This document shows, one piece after another, positions 1 to 7,980 of a stretch of 8,076 nt of DNA (the first letter of the stretch is position 1; each line of letters begins with the position of its first letter). The notes below the pieces were generated by a model. It worked only from the letters and a program-made list of their open reading frames with translations, had not been told where the DNA came from and made no database searches. Source of the DNA: Clostridia bacterium (GTDB taxonomy: Bacteria; Bacillota; Peptococcia; DRI-13; DTU073); contig DUTO01000036.1 of assembly GCA_012842035.1 (NCBI GenBank), positions 1 to 8,076 of the forward strand, written 5' to 3'. The position numbers were made by a program, and so were the translations under genes.

Positions 1-209
1 GACAAAACATCACAAATTATTTCTACATCGGCCAAACGAGGCACATCTTGAATTAGACAAGTTTCCTCCGATAAAAGTGCAGCCACAATAATGGGTAAAA
101 CAGCATTTTTGGCCCCACTAATTGCTATTTTGCCTTGCAAAGATTGTCCACCGTAAATAATAATTTTATCTGCTTGCCCTTCCGGACAAAAAAATCTTTT
201 TTTCCTCAT
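1..209 (-). CDS. murA: UDP-N-acetylglucosamine 1-carboxyvinyltransferase, N-terminal part (runs off the left edge)
   Basis: MurA transfers enolpyruvate from PEP to UDP-GlcNAc, the first committed cytoplasmic step of peptidoglycan synthesis. Only the first 69 codons are present; the gene leaves the window at base 1. The visible part contains the family's N-terminal signature: a GGQ-L-G turn at residues 20-26, the SGAKNAVLP block at 31-39 holding the conserved Lys34-Asn35 pair (Lys22-Asn23 of E. coli MurA), and the DVP-L-DV block at 55-62. The start at 209 is supported by a GGAG ribosome binding site eight bases upstream (218-221). It gives about 12 residues before the first strand (MRKKRFFCPEGQ), longer than in typical MurA. 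Bacillota often have two MurA paralogues; a copy downstream of atpC matches the murAA position in Bacillus. It is separated from atpC by 260 bp with a terminator-like hairpin, so it is probably transcribed separately. I found no convincing promoter for it. Confidence 0.9.
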   Translation of the reverse strand, partial: MRKKRFFCPEGQADKIIIYGGQSLQGKIAISGAKNAVLPIIVAALLSEETCLIQDVPRLADVEIICDVL

Positions 210-323
210 TTGCTTCGCTCCAGAAAATACACATATTTTGTCGTTATTAGTATTCGAGAAAGAAAGCCTGATTCCCTTTATTATTTATTTTCCCCATTTT
301 TATTTTTTTAAAGCAAACAGCCC

Positions 324-377
324 AACCAAAACAGATACGCCACAGCCTTTTTGACTATGGCGTATCTGTTTTAGGTT
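324..377 (-). terminator. Candidate rho-independent terminator after the atp operon
   Basis: A perfect 15-bp inverted repeat (328-342 pairs with 358-372) starts with AAAA and ends with TTTT. It encloses a 15-nt loop in which two more pairs can form. With one bulged base (373), four further pairs extend the stem (324-327 with 374-377). Read on the minus strand it lies about 95 nt after the atpC stop and before murA. The T-run is only four bases and lies inside the stem, and the stem is flanked by A/T on both sides, so it could act in both directions. A terminator is the best explanation by position and form, but termination efficiency cannot be judged from sequence alone. Confidence 0.65.
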
Positions 378-405
378 AATTGCTTCCAAGTGCATAAAAG
401 CAATT
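378..405 (-). other. Small hairpin between atpC and the terminator
   Basis: AATTGCTT (378-385) and AAGCAATT (398-405) form a perfect 8-bp inverted repeat with a 12-nt loop, immediately on the atpC side of the larger stem-loop. No T-run follows it on the minus strand, so it is not an intrinsic terminator by itself. It may protect the 3' end of the atp mRNA or have no role. The rest of the 210-469 gap is AT-rich and shows no gene that I can support. Confidence 0.4.
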
Positions 406-469
406 GCTCTTTAATTTCGCCATAAAGAACAATAATCCTGCTATTTTAACAATATTTTTAGTTTTTCCC

Positions 470-883
470 TTAAGACACATTTTTATAATCAGCAACTTTT
501 AAGCGAGCTAACGCCCGATGTAAAGCCAGTTCGGCCCGATGTACATCCAGCCCCGGCTTTTGTTCCTTAAGTCGCTTTTCAGCACGTTCTTTAGCGGCCA
601 GTGCCCTTTCCACATCAATTTCTTCAGGTTTTTCAGCTGTATCCACTAAAACAGTAATCAAATTATCAGCAACTTCCATAAAACCATTACTAATCGCTAA
701 AAAGAAAGTTTGCTCTCCCTGACGATATTGCAACACACCCGGCTCCAAGCCTGTAATTAAAGGAGCATGATTATATAAAACGCCCAAAGAACCTTCGGTG
801 GCCGGAACAACTAATGAATTTATTTCTACTTGCAGCGAAACTCTTTCCGGAGTAACTACTTCCAGTTTCAGGACCTTAGCCAT
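470..883 (-). CDS. atpC: F1Fo ATP synthase epsilon subunit
   Basis: Epsilon is part of the central rotor stalk; it links gamma to the c ring and restrains ATP hydrolysis. The 137-residue protein has the usual N-terminal beta-sandwich (about residues 1-85) with the family block GSLGVLYNHAPLITGLEPG at 31-49. A C-terminal pair of helices follows. The second domain carries IDVERA at 89-94, which fits the I(L)DxxRA ATP-binding motif known from thermophilic Bacillus PS3 epsilon. Arginines on both helices (Arg100, Arg116, Arg123) and Glu84 are arranged as in that protein. Binding of ATP, favouring the folded non-inhibitory state, is therefore inferred. The start at 883 lies one base after the atpD stop, and the GGAGGG ribosome binding site lies within the end of atpD, which suggests translational coupling. 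It is the last gene of the operon. Confidence 0.97.
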   Translation of the reverse strand: MAKVLKLEVVTPERVSLQVEINSLVVPATEGSLGVLYNHAPLITGLEPGVLQYRQGEQTFFLAISNGFMEVADNLITVLVDTAEKPEEIDVERALAAKERAEKRLKEQKPGLDVHRAELALHRALARLKVADYKNVS

Positions 884-884
884 A

Positions 885-2299
<1,415 letters not shown>

Positions 2300-2342
2300 A
2301 CATAATTACTGGGTACTCCTCTATTTTACAAACCAAAAGCGG

Positions 2343-3203
2343 CTAAGCTTCTAAAGCATCTGCCCCTCCTACAATTTCCGAAATTTCACGCGTTATCGCG
2401 GCTTGACGTGAACGGTTGTAAGAAAGATTTAGTTTTTCAATCATTTCCTCGGCATTATCAGTTGCCGAAGTCATCGCTGTCATTCTTGCCCCATGTTCAC
2501 TAGCTTTCGTTTCCGTTAAAATATGAAACATTGTATTGTTAATATATTGAGGCAAAAGAATTGACAATACTTCTTGCGGAGCAGGTTCATAAATATATTC
2601 CTTTTCTTCAGCTTCACCTTTTTCATAAAGCAGCGGCAGGAGCTGTTTGACGACCGGACGTTGTTGTACCGTAGTAACAAATTCTTGATAAACTAAATAA
2701 ACCCGATCATACTCACCGGCCAAAAAGCTATCTACAATTAATTTCGAAAGCCTTTGGGCCTCACTGAACGTGGGAACATCATTAAGCCCGACAATGTCAG
2801 TTTTTATCTTTTGCTCACGGCGCTTTAAAAAGTCATGCCCTTTATTACCCACAGCGATAAAATCCACCTCAATCTCCTGCTCGGCAAATCGAGTAGCTTC
2901 CTCTAAAGCTAATTTCTGCACACGGGCATTATAGCCTCCGGCTAACCCCTTATCGGCAGTAATTAAAATTATTCCTACTGCCTTTACCGGTCTTTCCACC
3001 AACAAGGGGTGCGTAATTTCCCCCGCTGAAGCAACAATTTTATGCAAAATTTCCTGCAGTTTTTCCGTATAAGGGCGCGACCTAATTACGGCAGTCTGCG
3101 TTCTTCTTAATTTAGAAGCAGCGACCATTTTCATGGCTTTCGTTATCTGTTGAATACTTTCTACACTCTTCATCCGCCGTTTAATATCCCGAACACTGGG
3201 CAT
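2343..3203 (-). CDS. atpG: F1Fo ATP synthase gamma subunit
   Basis: Gamma is the rotating central shaft inside the alpha3beta3 hexamer. The 286-residue protein has the conserved N-terminal helix with RDIKRRMKSVESIQQITKAM near residues 5-24. A Rossmann-like middle domain follows (ILITADKGLAGGYN near 79-92). The long C-terminal helix bears ASEHGARMTAMTSATDNA and ends ITREISEIVGGADALEA. The two terminal helices form the coiled coil of the shaft. Length and motifs are standard for Firmicutes. The start at 3203 follows an AGGTGG site by seven bases. The gene begins 38 bp after atpA and ends with TAG, 57 bp before atpD. Confidence 0.98.
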   Translation of the reverse strand: MPSVRDIKRRMKSVESIQQITKAMKMVAASKLRRTQTAVIRSRPYTEKLQEILHKIVASAGEITHPLLVERPVKAVGIILITADKGLAGGYNARVQKLALEEATRFAEQEIEVDFIAVGNKGHDFLKRREQKIKTDIVGLNDVPTFSEAQRLSKLIVDSFLAGEYDRVYLVYQEFVTTVQQRPVVKQLLPLLYEKGEAEEKEYIYEPAPQEVLSILLPQYINNTMFHILTETKASEHGARMTAMTSATDNAEEMIEKLNLSYNRSRQAAITREISEIVGGADALEA

Positions 3204-3241
3204 CCCTTCACCACCTTTTTGACAAGTTCACTACACCACGG

Positions 3242-4750
<1,509 letters not shown>

Positions 4751-5317
4751 TTACTTTTTCACCCCAATCTCTTTTAACTGTGTCTGCTGAAGCTGATTCT
4801 TTAATAATGATAACTTTTTAGTAACACTACCATCAAGCACCGTATCGCCAATCTTAACCTTAATACCACCCAACAAGGAAGTATCAATGATATTATGCAA
4901 ACGTACTTTTTTCCCGGTGAGATGAGCTAGCTTTTTTTCTAAGTTACGATAGTCCCGTGTCGTCAGTTCCACCACGGACCAGACTTCAGCATTAACGATA
5001 TTGCGTGCCTCATCAGCATATTTATTATACGCTGTGATCACATCAAGGAAAAAATTCTCCCGTTTTTTATCTAAGAGTAAATGTAAAAAATTGTAGATAA
5101 TCGGACTGGCAAAGTCCTTGAGTAAAAGGTCTAAAGCCTTCTTTTTTTTCTCCACTAAAACACGCGGATTTTCTAATAAATCTTTCACTTCAGGATTAGC
5201 TAGTAAAGCCTGACGGAATTGTAACAATTCTTCTTCATATTGCCCAACCGCATCTCTTTCTGTAGCAATCATCAACAGAGCCTGCGCATAACGTCGGGGC
5301 ACAACAGAAATAATCAT
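4751..5317 (-). CDS. atpH: F1Fo ATP synthase delta subunit
   Basis: Delta (the OSCP equivalent) sits on top of F1 and joins it to the b-subunit stalk. The 188-residue protein begins with RRYAQALLMIA at about residues 8-18, the family's first-helix signature. A six-helix N-terminal domain follows (to about residue 105, including NFLHLLLDKKRENFFLDVITAYNKY, which spans roughly 75-99). A C-terminal domain ends with LLGGIKVKIGDTVLDGSVTKKL (about 148-169), also a family signature. Its ATG overlaps the atpF TGA stop by four bases (ATGA), and a GAGGTGGGGG ribosome binding site lies in the end of atpF, both typical of translational coupling. It abuts atpA with no gap. Confidence 0.96.
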   Translation of the reverse strand: MIISVVPRRYAQALLMIATERDAVGQYEEELLQFRQALLANPEVKDLLENPRVLVEKKKKALDLLLKDFASPIIYNFLHLLLDKKRENFFLDVITAYNKYADEARNIVNAEVWSVVELTTRDYRNLEKKLAHLTGKKVRLHNIIDTSLLGGIKVKIGDTVLDGSVTKKLSLLKNQLQQTQLKEIGVKK

Positions 5318-5799
5318 GAAGCATCCCCCACCTCAGCAATACATTTATGAACTAGTTTTTTATGAGCTTTTTGATCTAAAGTTTCATCAATAACTTTACC
5401 GGCAGCCAATACTACTAAAGACGAGACTTCATCTCTTAATTGATTTAATGCTTCTTCTTTTTCCAAACGAATCATTTCGCGCGCTTTTTCAGTCATTTGG
5501 GCTGATTCTTCTCGTGCTTGAATAATCAGCTCTTCTTTAGTTTTTTCACCGATTTTCGTTGCCTTTTCAATAATTTGCCGTGCTTCTACTTTAGCTTGTT
5601 CCATCTGCTGAAGATATTCTTCTTGTGTTTTTTGCGCTGCGGCATTAGCTTCTGCCGCCGCATCCAAGTCCTGCTTAATTTCAGCTTGACGTGCATCCAT
5701 TGTCTTTAATAAAGGCTTAAACAAGAATTTATTTAAAATGGCTAACAAAACCAAGAAATTGATTATCGCAAAAATCATATCTGAAACAGAAAAACTCAT
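5314..5799 (-). CDS. atpF: F1Fo ATP synthase b subunit
   Basis: Subunit b forms, as a dimer, the peripheral stator stalk that holds alpha3beta3 and delta against subunit a. With the start chosen here it has 161 residues. One N-terminal membrane helix (about 8-27, MIFAIINFLVLLAILNKFLF) is followed by FKPLL at the membrane exit. A long, highly charged Ala/Glu/Lys/Gln-rich coiled-coil helix runs through residue 140, and the C-terminal delta-binding segment includes LAAGKVIDETLD. The frame extends to a GTG at 5808, but the GAGAGGTG site (5813-5806) overlaps that codon. It lies six bases before the ATG at 5799, so MSFSVSDM is the likelier start. It is separated from atpE by 119 bp, the longest gap inside the operon. 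Confidence 0.96.
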   Translation of the reverse strand: MSFSVSDMIFAIINFLVLLAILNKFLFKPLLKTMDARQAEIKQDLDAAAEANAAAQKTQEEYLQQMEQAKVEARQIIEKATKIGEKTKEELIIQAREESAQMTEKAREMIRLEKEEALNQLRDEVSSLVVLAAGKVIDETLDQKAHKKLVHKCIAEVGDAS

Positions 5800-5805
5800 T
5801 TCTTT

Positions 5806-5813
5806 CACCTCTC
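5806..5813 (-). promoter_or_regulatory. Ribosome binding site that decides the atpF start
   Basis: Minus-strand GAGAGGTG lies six bases upstream of the ATG at 5799. The last three bases of the site are themselves the alternative GTG start at 5808, so initiation there would have no spacing. The shorter protein is preferred. Confidence 0.7.
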
Positions 5814-5830
5814 TTTAGGCTTGAGCATAC

Positions 5831-5886
5831 CGGGAAATTCCAGAGGATGAACGAAGTTTTAGACCTCCGCTCTTCCTCCATTCCCG
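5831..5886 (-). other. Possible mRNA stem-loop between atpE and atpF
   Basis: Two nested complementary pairs span the atpE-atpF gap. CGGGAA (5831-5836) pairs with TTCCCG (5881-5886), and GAGGA (5843-5847) pairs with TCCTC (5874-5878). They are separated by a small asymmetric internal loop and enclose a 26-nt loop. No T-run follows, so it does not look like a terminator. It lies just after the gene for the most abundant subunit (c) and before b, where an RNA structure could influence mRNA decay or translation. The pairing is visible; the role is a guess. Confidence 0.35.
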
Positions 5887-5907
5887 AGACTTCCCACCTC
5901 ACACAAC

Positions 5908-5931
5908 AATTTTGCCCATCAAATTTTGCCC
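5908..5931. repeat. 10-bp direct repeat at the atpE stop codon
   Basis: AATTTTGCCC occurs at 5908-5917 and again at 5922-5931, a period of 14 bp. The upstream copy (in gene sense) encodes the last atpE residues Gly-Lys-Ile, and the other lies just past the TGA. CAACAAT also flanks the pair on both sides (5904-5910 and 5931-5937). This looks like a small slippage duplication at the gene end. Confidence 0.5.
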
Positions 5932-6149
5932 AACAATAAAATTGCAATTAAAAGACCATAAATTGTTAAGGCCTCCATAAAAGCTAGCGCCACAATCAAA
6001 GTGGTTCTGATATCACCGGCAGCTTCCGGTTGACGGCCTATAGCTTCCATTGCCTTACTTGTAGCCTTCCCCTGAGACCACCCAGGAACGATTGTTGAAA
6101 CAGTTATACTTAAGGCAGCAGCAAGCCCAATTAAACCAGCTGTTTCCAT
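5919..6149 (-). CDS. atpE: F1Fo ATP synthase c subunit (proton-type rotor ring)
   Basis: Subunit c is a two-helix hairpin; many copies form the rotor ring in the membrane. The 76 residues give helix 1 (about 4-30), the polar loop RQPEA at 39-43 that contacts gamma/epsilon, and helix 2 (about 48-74). The ion-carrying carboxylate is Glu59 in [11 protein letters not shown], a stretch almost identical to cyanobacterial and chloroplast c subunits. Gln26 is also conserved. The Ser and Thr that follow the Glu in Na+ rings (EST) are Ala60 and Leu61 here, so proton coupling is inferred. Helix 1 is unusual: the GxGxGxG motif before Gln26 reads Thr19-x-Val21-x-Gly23-x-Ser25, with Trp24 between. The start at 6149 has an AAAGGGGGG ribosome binding site. 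The gaps are 66 bp to atpB and 119 bp to atpF. Confidence 0.97.
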   Translation of the reverse strand: METAGLIGLAAALSITVSTIVPGWSQGKATSKAMEAIGRQPEAAGDIRTTLIVALAFMEALTIYGLLIAILLLGKI

Positions 6150-6215
6150 ACTTATTTCCCCCCTTTCATAAATATACTTTATTAAAAAGTAAGTGAAAAA
6201 CTAATTCACCAAATC

Positions 6216-6935
6216 TTAGCTATGTTCAGCCGTTGCTGTCGCAATATAAACTGAAGCTAATAAGCTAAAGACAAGAGCTTGTATAAAGCCCAAAAGCAAT
6301 GATAAAAACTGTAATGGCACCGGCACGATTAAAGGTATGATCGAGAAAATGCCCGCCACAACCATTTCTTCACCAAAGATATTACCAAAAAGACGCAAAG
6401 AAAGTGAAAGCGGTTTCGTAAATTCGCCAATAATATTTAAAGGCAAAAGAATAAACACAGGTTCTGCAAAATGTTTAAAATAGCGCCAGCCATGTTCTTT
6501 AACACCATAATAATGAGTGGCAAAAAAGACAACAATCGCAAAAGCTGCCGTAACACTCCACGTACTAGTAGGAGCTTGTAAGCCGGGAATATGACCTGCT
6601 CCCGGTAGTAAACCGGAGTAATTACACATCAAAATAAACACAAAGAAAGTACCTATCAGCGGAATATAACGCTTAGCCTTTTCTCTACTACCCATAATGT
6701 CAGCAAAGAAATTTATCAATGTTTCAAGCAGCATCTCCAGGCCCACCTGTAAACGCCTCGTAGGTATGCGTTCTAATTTTCGCGTCGCTAAAAAACCAAC
6801 TACCACAAAAATTAACATTAAACCCCACGTCGTTGTCGTCACACTATTTACTTCTAAACCGAAAAGGGTAAAAAGTGCTCCCCCGTGTTCTGCCCCACTT
6901 TCCGCAGTCGCGGCATATACCGGTGTAGCAAACAT
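6216..6935 (-). CDS. atpB: F1Fo ATP synthase a subunit
   Basis: Subunit a is the membrane stator that provides the two proton half-channels next to the c ring. The 239-residue protein has a short polar N-terminus, then about five hydrophobic segments. The conserved late block LSLSLRLFGNIFGEEMV holds the essential Arg181 (Arg210 of E. coli), with Glu190 at the position of E. coli Glu219. Gln219 in GFIQALVFSLLASVYI corresponds to E. coli Gln252. These residues line the proton path and indicate a functional protein. The N-terminal MFATPVYAATAE could look signal-like, but the bacterial a subunit is not normally processed. The start at 6935 follows an eight-G ribosome binding site by eight bases. 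It lies 38 bp after atpI. Confidence 0.97.
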   Translation of the reverse strand: MFATPVYAATAESGAEHGGALFTLFGLEVNSVTTTTWGLMLIFVVVGFLATRKLERIPTRRLQVGLEMLLETLINFFADIMGSREKAKRYIPLIGTFFVFILMCNYSGLLPGAGHIPGLQAPTSTWSVTAAFAIVVFFATHYYGVKEHGWRYFKHFAEPVFILLPLNIIGEFTKPLSLSLRLFGNIFGEEMVVAGIFSIIPLIVPVPLQFLSLLLGFIQALVFSLLASVYIATATAEHS

Positions 6936-6943
6936 CCAATCGT

Positions 6944-6951
6944 CCCCCCCC
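6944..6951 (-). promoter_or_regulatory. Poly-G ribosome binding site of atpB
   Basis: The minus strand carries AAGGGGGGGG, a run of eight G, eight bases before the atpB ATG. Similar but shorter G-runs precede atpE (six G, 6158-6163), atpD (five) and atpH (five, 5325-5329). It is a strong but unusual Shine-Dalgarno tract. Confidence 0.7.
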
Positions 6952-6973
6952 TTCTCTAAATGTACTTTTTCAA

Positions 6974-7258
6974 TTAATATAATTTCTTAAAATATAAGAT
7001 ATATTTGGGTAATGTCAAACCAAGAGCTGTACCAATAAGCGACGCCACATTGGTCGAGAAAAGGAAAAAAGCCAACACTAATATAATAAGGTTCACCACA
7101 TAACGACTAAAAAAACAATTGGTTAAAATTTTTCCCGCTTTCCCCTGTTCTACTACTTTCGATTTTTGTAAAGCTCGCCTGGTGAAACAAAACTTCACCC
7201 CGACACCTACAAAACCCAAAGCTAGTCCTTTCCCCAGCCCCAACAACCATGAAGGCAT
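6974..7258 (-). CDS. atpI: AtpI-like ATP synthase accessory membrane protein (short form)
   Basis: This 94-residue hydrophobic protein occupies the AtpI slot before atpB. AtpI proteins are reported to help c-ring assembly and, in some bacteria, Mg2+ uptake; neither can be shown here. Three membrane segments are visible: about 4-25, 53-71 and 73-91. The first is followed by a basic FTRRALQKSK loop, and the next is preceded by SRY, a pattern like the second half of AtpI. The usual family member has four segments and about 110-130 residues, so the first helix seems missing. The TAG codon immediately before the ATG at 7258 rules out an extension in this frame. The ribosome binding site is weak (GATGGTG, about eight bases away), and the gene starts 21 bp after atpZ, so coupling to atpZ is plausible. 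The family assignment rests mainly on position and topology. Confidence 0.75.
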   Translation of the reverse strand: MPSWLLGLGKGLALGFVGVGVKFCFTRRALQKSKVVEQGKAGKILTNCFFSRYVVNLIILVLAFFLFSTNVASLIGTALGLTLPKYILYFKKLY

Positions 7259-7279
7259 CTAATGACACCATCTTTCTTT

Positions 7280-7552
7280 TTATGTTTTCTTTTGCTTATC
7301 TTGTTCTGTCTCCAGCTTAGATTTTTTAGCTGGTTTCTCTGAACCTTGCATTTCTTCAATTAATTGCCAAAAAATTGTAGCCAAAGCTAAGAAAACACCT
7401 AAAATCATAAAGAGAGGTTCGGTACCTAAACGTTGATCTAACCAGGTACCTGCTTTATACAAAATATACACCGTAATGGCTAAGGTTAAACCAAAACTAA
7501 GAGCCAAATTTAAATATTTTAATACATTATTTTCCTTTTTTTTAAAACTCAT
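7280..7552 (-). CDS. atpZ: AtpZ-family (ATPase gene 1) membrane protein
   Basis: This 90-residue protein has two predicted membrane helices, about residues 13-34 and 46-65. They are linked by AGTWLDQRLGTEPLF at 35-49, which resembles the G-x-x-LD-x-x-LGT-x-P signature of the AtpZ/ATPase_gene1 family. A lysine-rich hydrophilic tail (about 71-90) follows. AtpZ is encoded first in many Firmicutes atp operons and has been linked with AtpI to Mg2+/Ca2+ supply or enzyme assembly; its exact role is not settled. The start at 7552 has a GGGGAGGG ribosome binding site a few bases upstream. It is the first gene of the operon, with 229 bp separating it from wecB. Confidence 0.85.
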   Translation of the reverse strand: MSFKKKENNVLKYLNLALSFGLTLAITVYILYKAGTWLDQRLGTEPLFMILGVFLALATIFWQLIEEMQGSEKPAKKSKLETEQDKQKKT

Positions 7553-7678
7553 TTGCCCTCCCCATATGGAAATTTCTATGGTAAACTACCTAAAACTTTT
7601 TTATTCAATTAAAATCGACATGATTTCTGATGAAAAAGCTCGCAAAGGAGTCTCGGGCAACAAAATTAAGCACGGAAC

Positions 7679-7740
7679 ATAACACAGTATAACATATTTA
7701 GGAGAAAAAACATACTCTTAAATGTTATATAAATGTTATA
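7679..7740. repeat. Phased ATAACA/TGTTAT half-sites at the atp promoter
   Basis: On the plus strand ATAACA occurs at 7679-7684 and 7689-7694 (10 bp apart). Its reverse complement TGTTAT occurs at 7723-7728 and 7734-7739 (11 bp apart). The second pair lies in an exact 11-bp tandem repeat, TAAATGTTATA (7719-7729 and 7730-7740). The inner copies also form a stem: TATAACAT plus TTTAGGAG (7688-7704) can pair with 7715-7729, with a two-base bulge and one G-T pair. The inner left half-site overlaps the candidate -10. Spacing near one helical turn resembles an operator for a dimeric or cooperative regulator, but the region is AT-rich. Confidence 0.5.
7686..7714 (-). promoter_or_regulatory. Candidate atp operon promoter (extended -10)
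   Basis: On the minus strand TGTTATACT (7694-7686) forms a TGn-extended -10 element, with TATACT at 7691-7686. Seventeen bases upstream, the -35 position (7714-7709) reads TATGTT, a poor match to TTGACA, so recognition would depend on the extended -10 or an activator. Transcription would start near 7679, giving a leader of about 125 nt before atpZ. I saw no clear riboswitch or terminator hairpin in that leader. The assignment is tentative. Confidence 0.4.
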
Positions 7741-7781
7741 AACAGAACAAACAAAAAATGGTTCTAAAATTAGAGTTTATT

Positions 7782-7980
7782 TTACATACTTGTAACAAAG
7801 TCTACAGAATATCCTTGCGGTTTTTCTTTCTCCCAACCCCAAAAATAATGTAGTGCCTTTACAATGCGTTGACTAGCCTGACCATCACCATAAGGATTAA
7901 CGGCTTGAGCCATACGATTATACGCAATTTTATTAGTGAGCAACTCACGCGTGGTAGCATACACTTTTGCTTGGCTAGTC
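7782..7980 (-). CDS. wecB: UDP-N-acetylglucosamine 2-epimerase, C-terminal end
   Basis: WecB/MnaA interconverts UDP-GlcNAc and UDP-ManNAc for cell-wall polymers such as teichoic acid linkage units. The last 65 codons are present on this strand and end at TAA (7782-7784). They contain the family's C-terminal signature: KVYATTRELLTN, then NPYGDGQASQRIV, where the conserved NPYGDG loop is part of the UDP-sugar site. The protein ends with a charged tail after the last helix. GTG at 7964 could be read as a start but is an internal Val codon; the sequence aligns with the family on both sides of it. Upstream of 7980 this frame ceases to resemble WecB because the DNA reverses orientation. The gene is cut by that junction and the window edge, not necessarily broken in the organism. 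A wecB gene upstream of the atp operon is also known in Listeria. Confidence 0.88.

Noticed and set aside
5729..5947. A 72-codon frame over the atpE-atpF gap
   Set aside because: It overlaps both atpF and atpE in other frames, has a Cys/Phe-rich composition unlike a family protein, and no usable ribosome binding site.
5919..6149. Sodium-coupled c ring
   Set aside because: Gln26 and Glu59 are present, but the Ser-Thr ligands after the Glu are Ala60-Leu61, as in proton-type cyanobacterial and chloroplast rings.
6697..6990. A 97-codon plus-strand frame opposite atpB
   Set aside because: It is antisense to conserved atpB sequence, including its essential N-terminal part, and its product resembles nothing known to me.
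7553..7679. A riboswitch or attenuator in the atp leader
   Set aside because: I found no long stem followed by a T-run and no recognisable conserved riboswitch core. The repeated CGAG segments there are direct, not inverted.
7476..7682. A 68-codon plus-strand frame over the atpZ start and leader
   Set aside because: It is antisense to atpZ at one end and AT-rich leader at the other, with no ribosome binding site at its start.
7742..7775. A wecB terminator (TCTAA/TTAGA hairpin followed by T6 on the minus strand)
   Set aside because: Only five A/T-rich base pairs with a two-base loop; too weak to call a terminator, so read-through from wecB into atp remains possible.
7782..7964. A separate 60-residue gene starting with GTG at 7964
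   Set aside because: The GTG is an internal Val codon of wecB. The frame continues upstream as TSQAK and matches the WecB C-terminal region.
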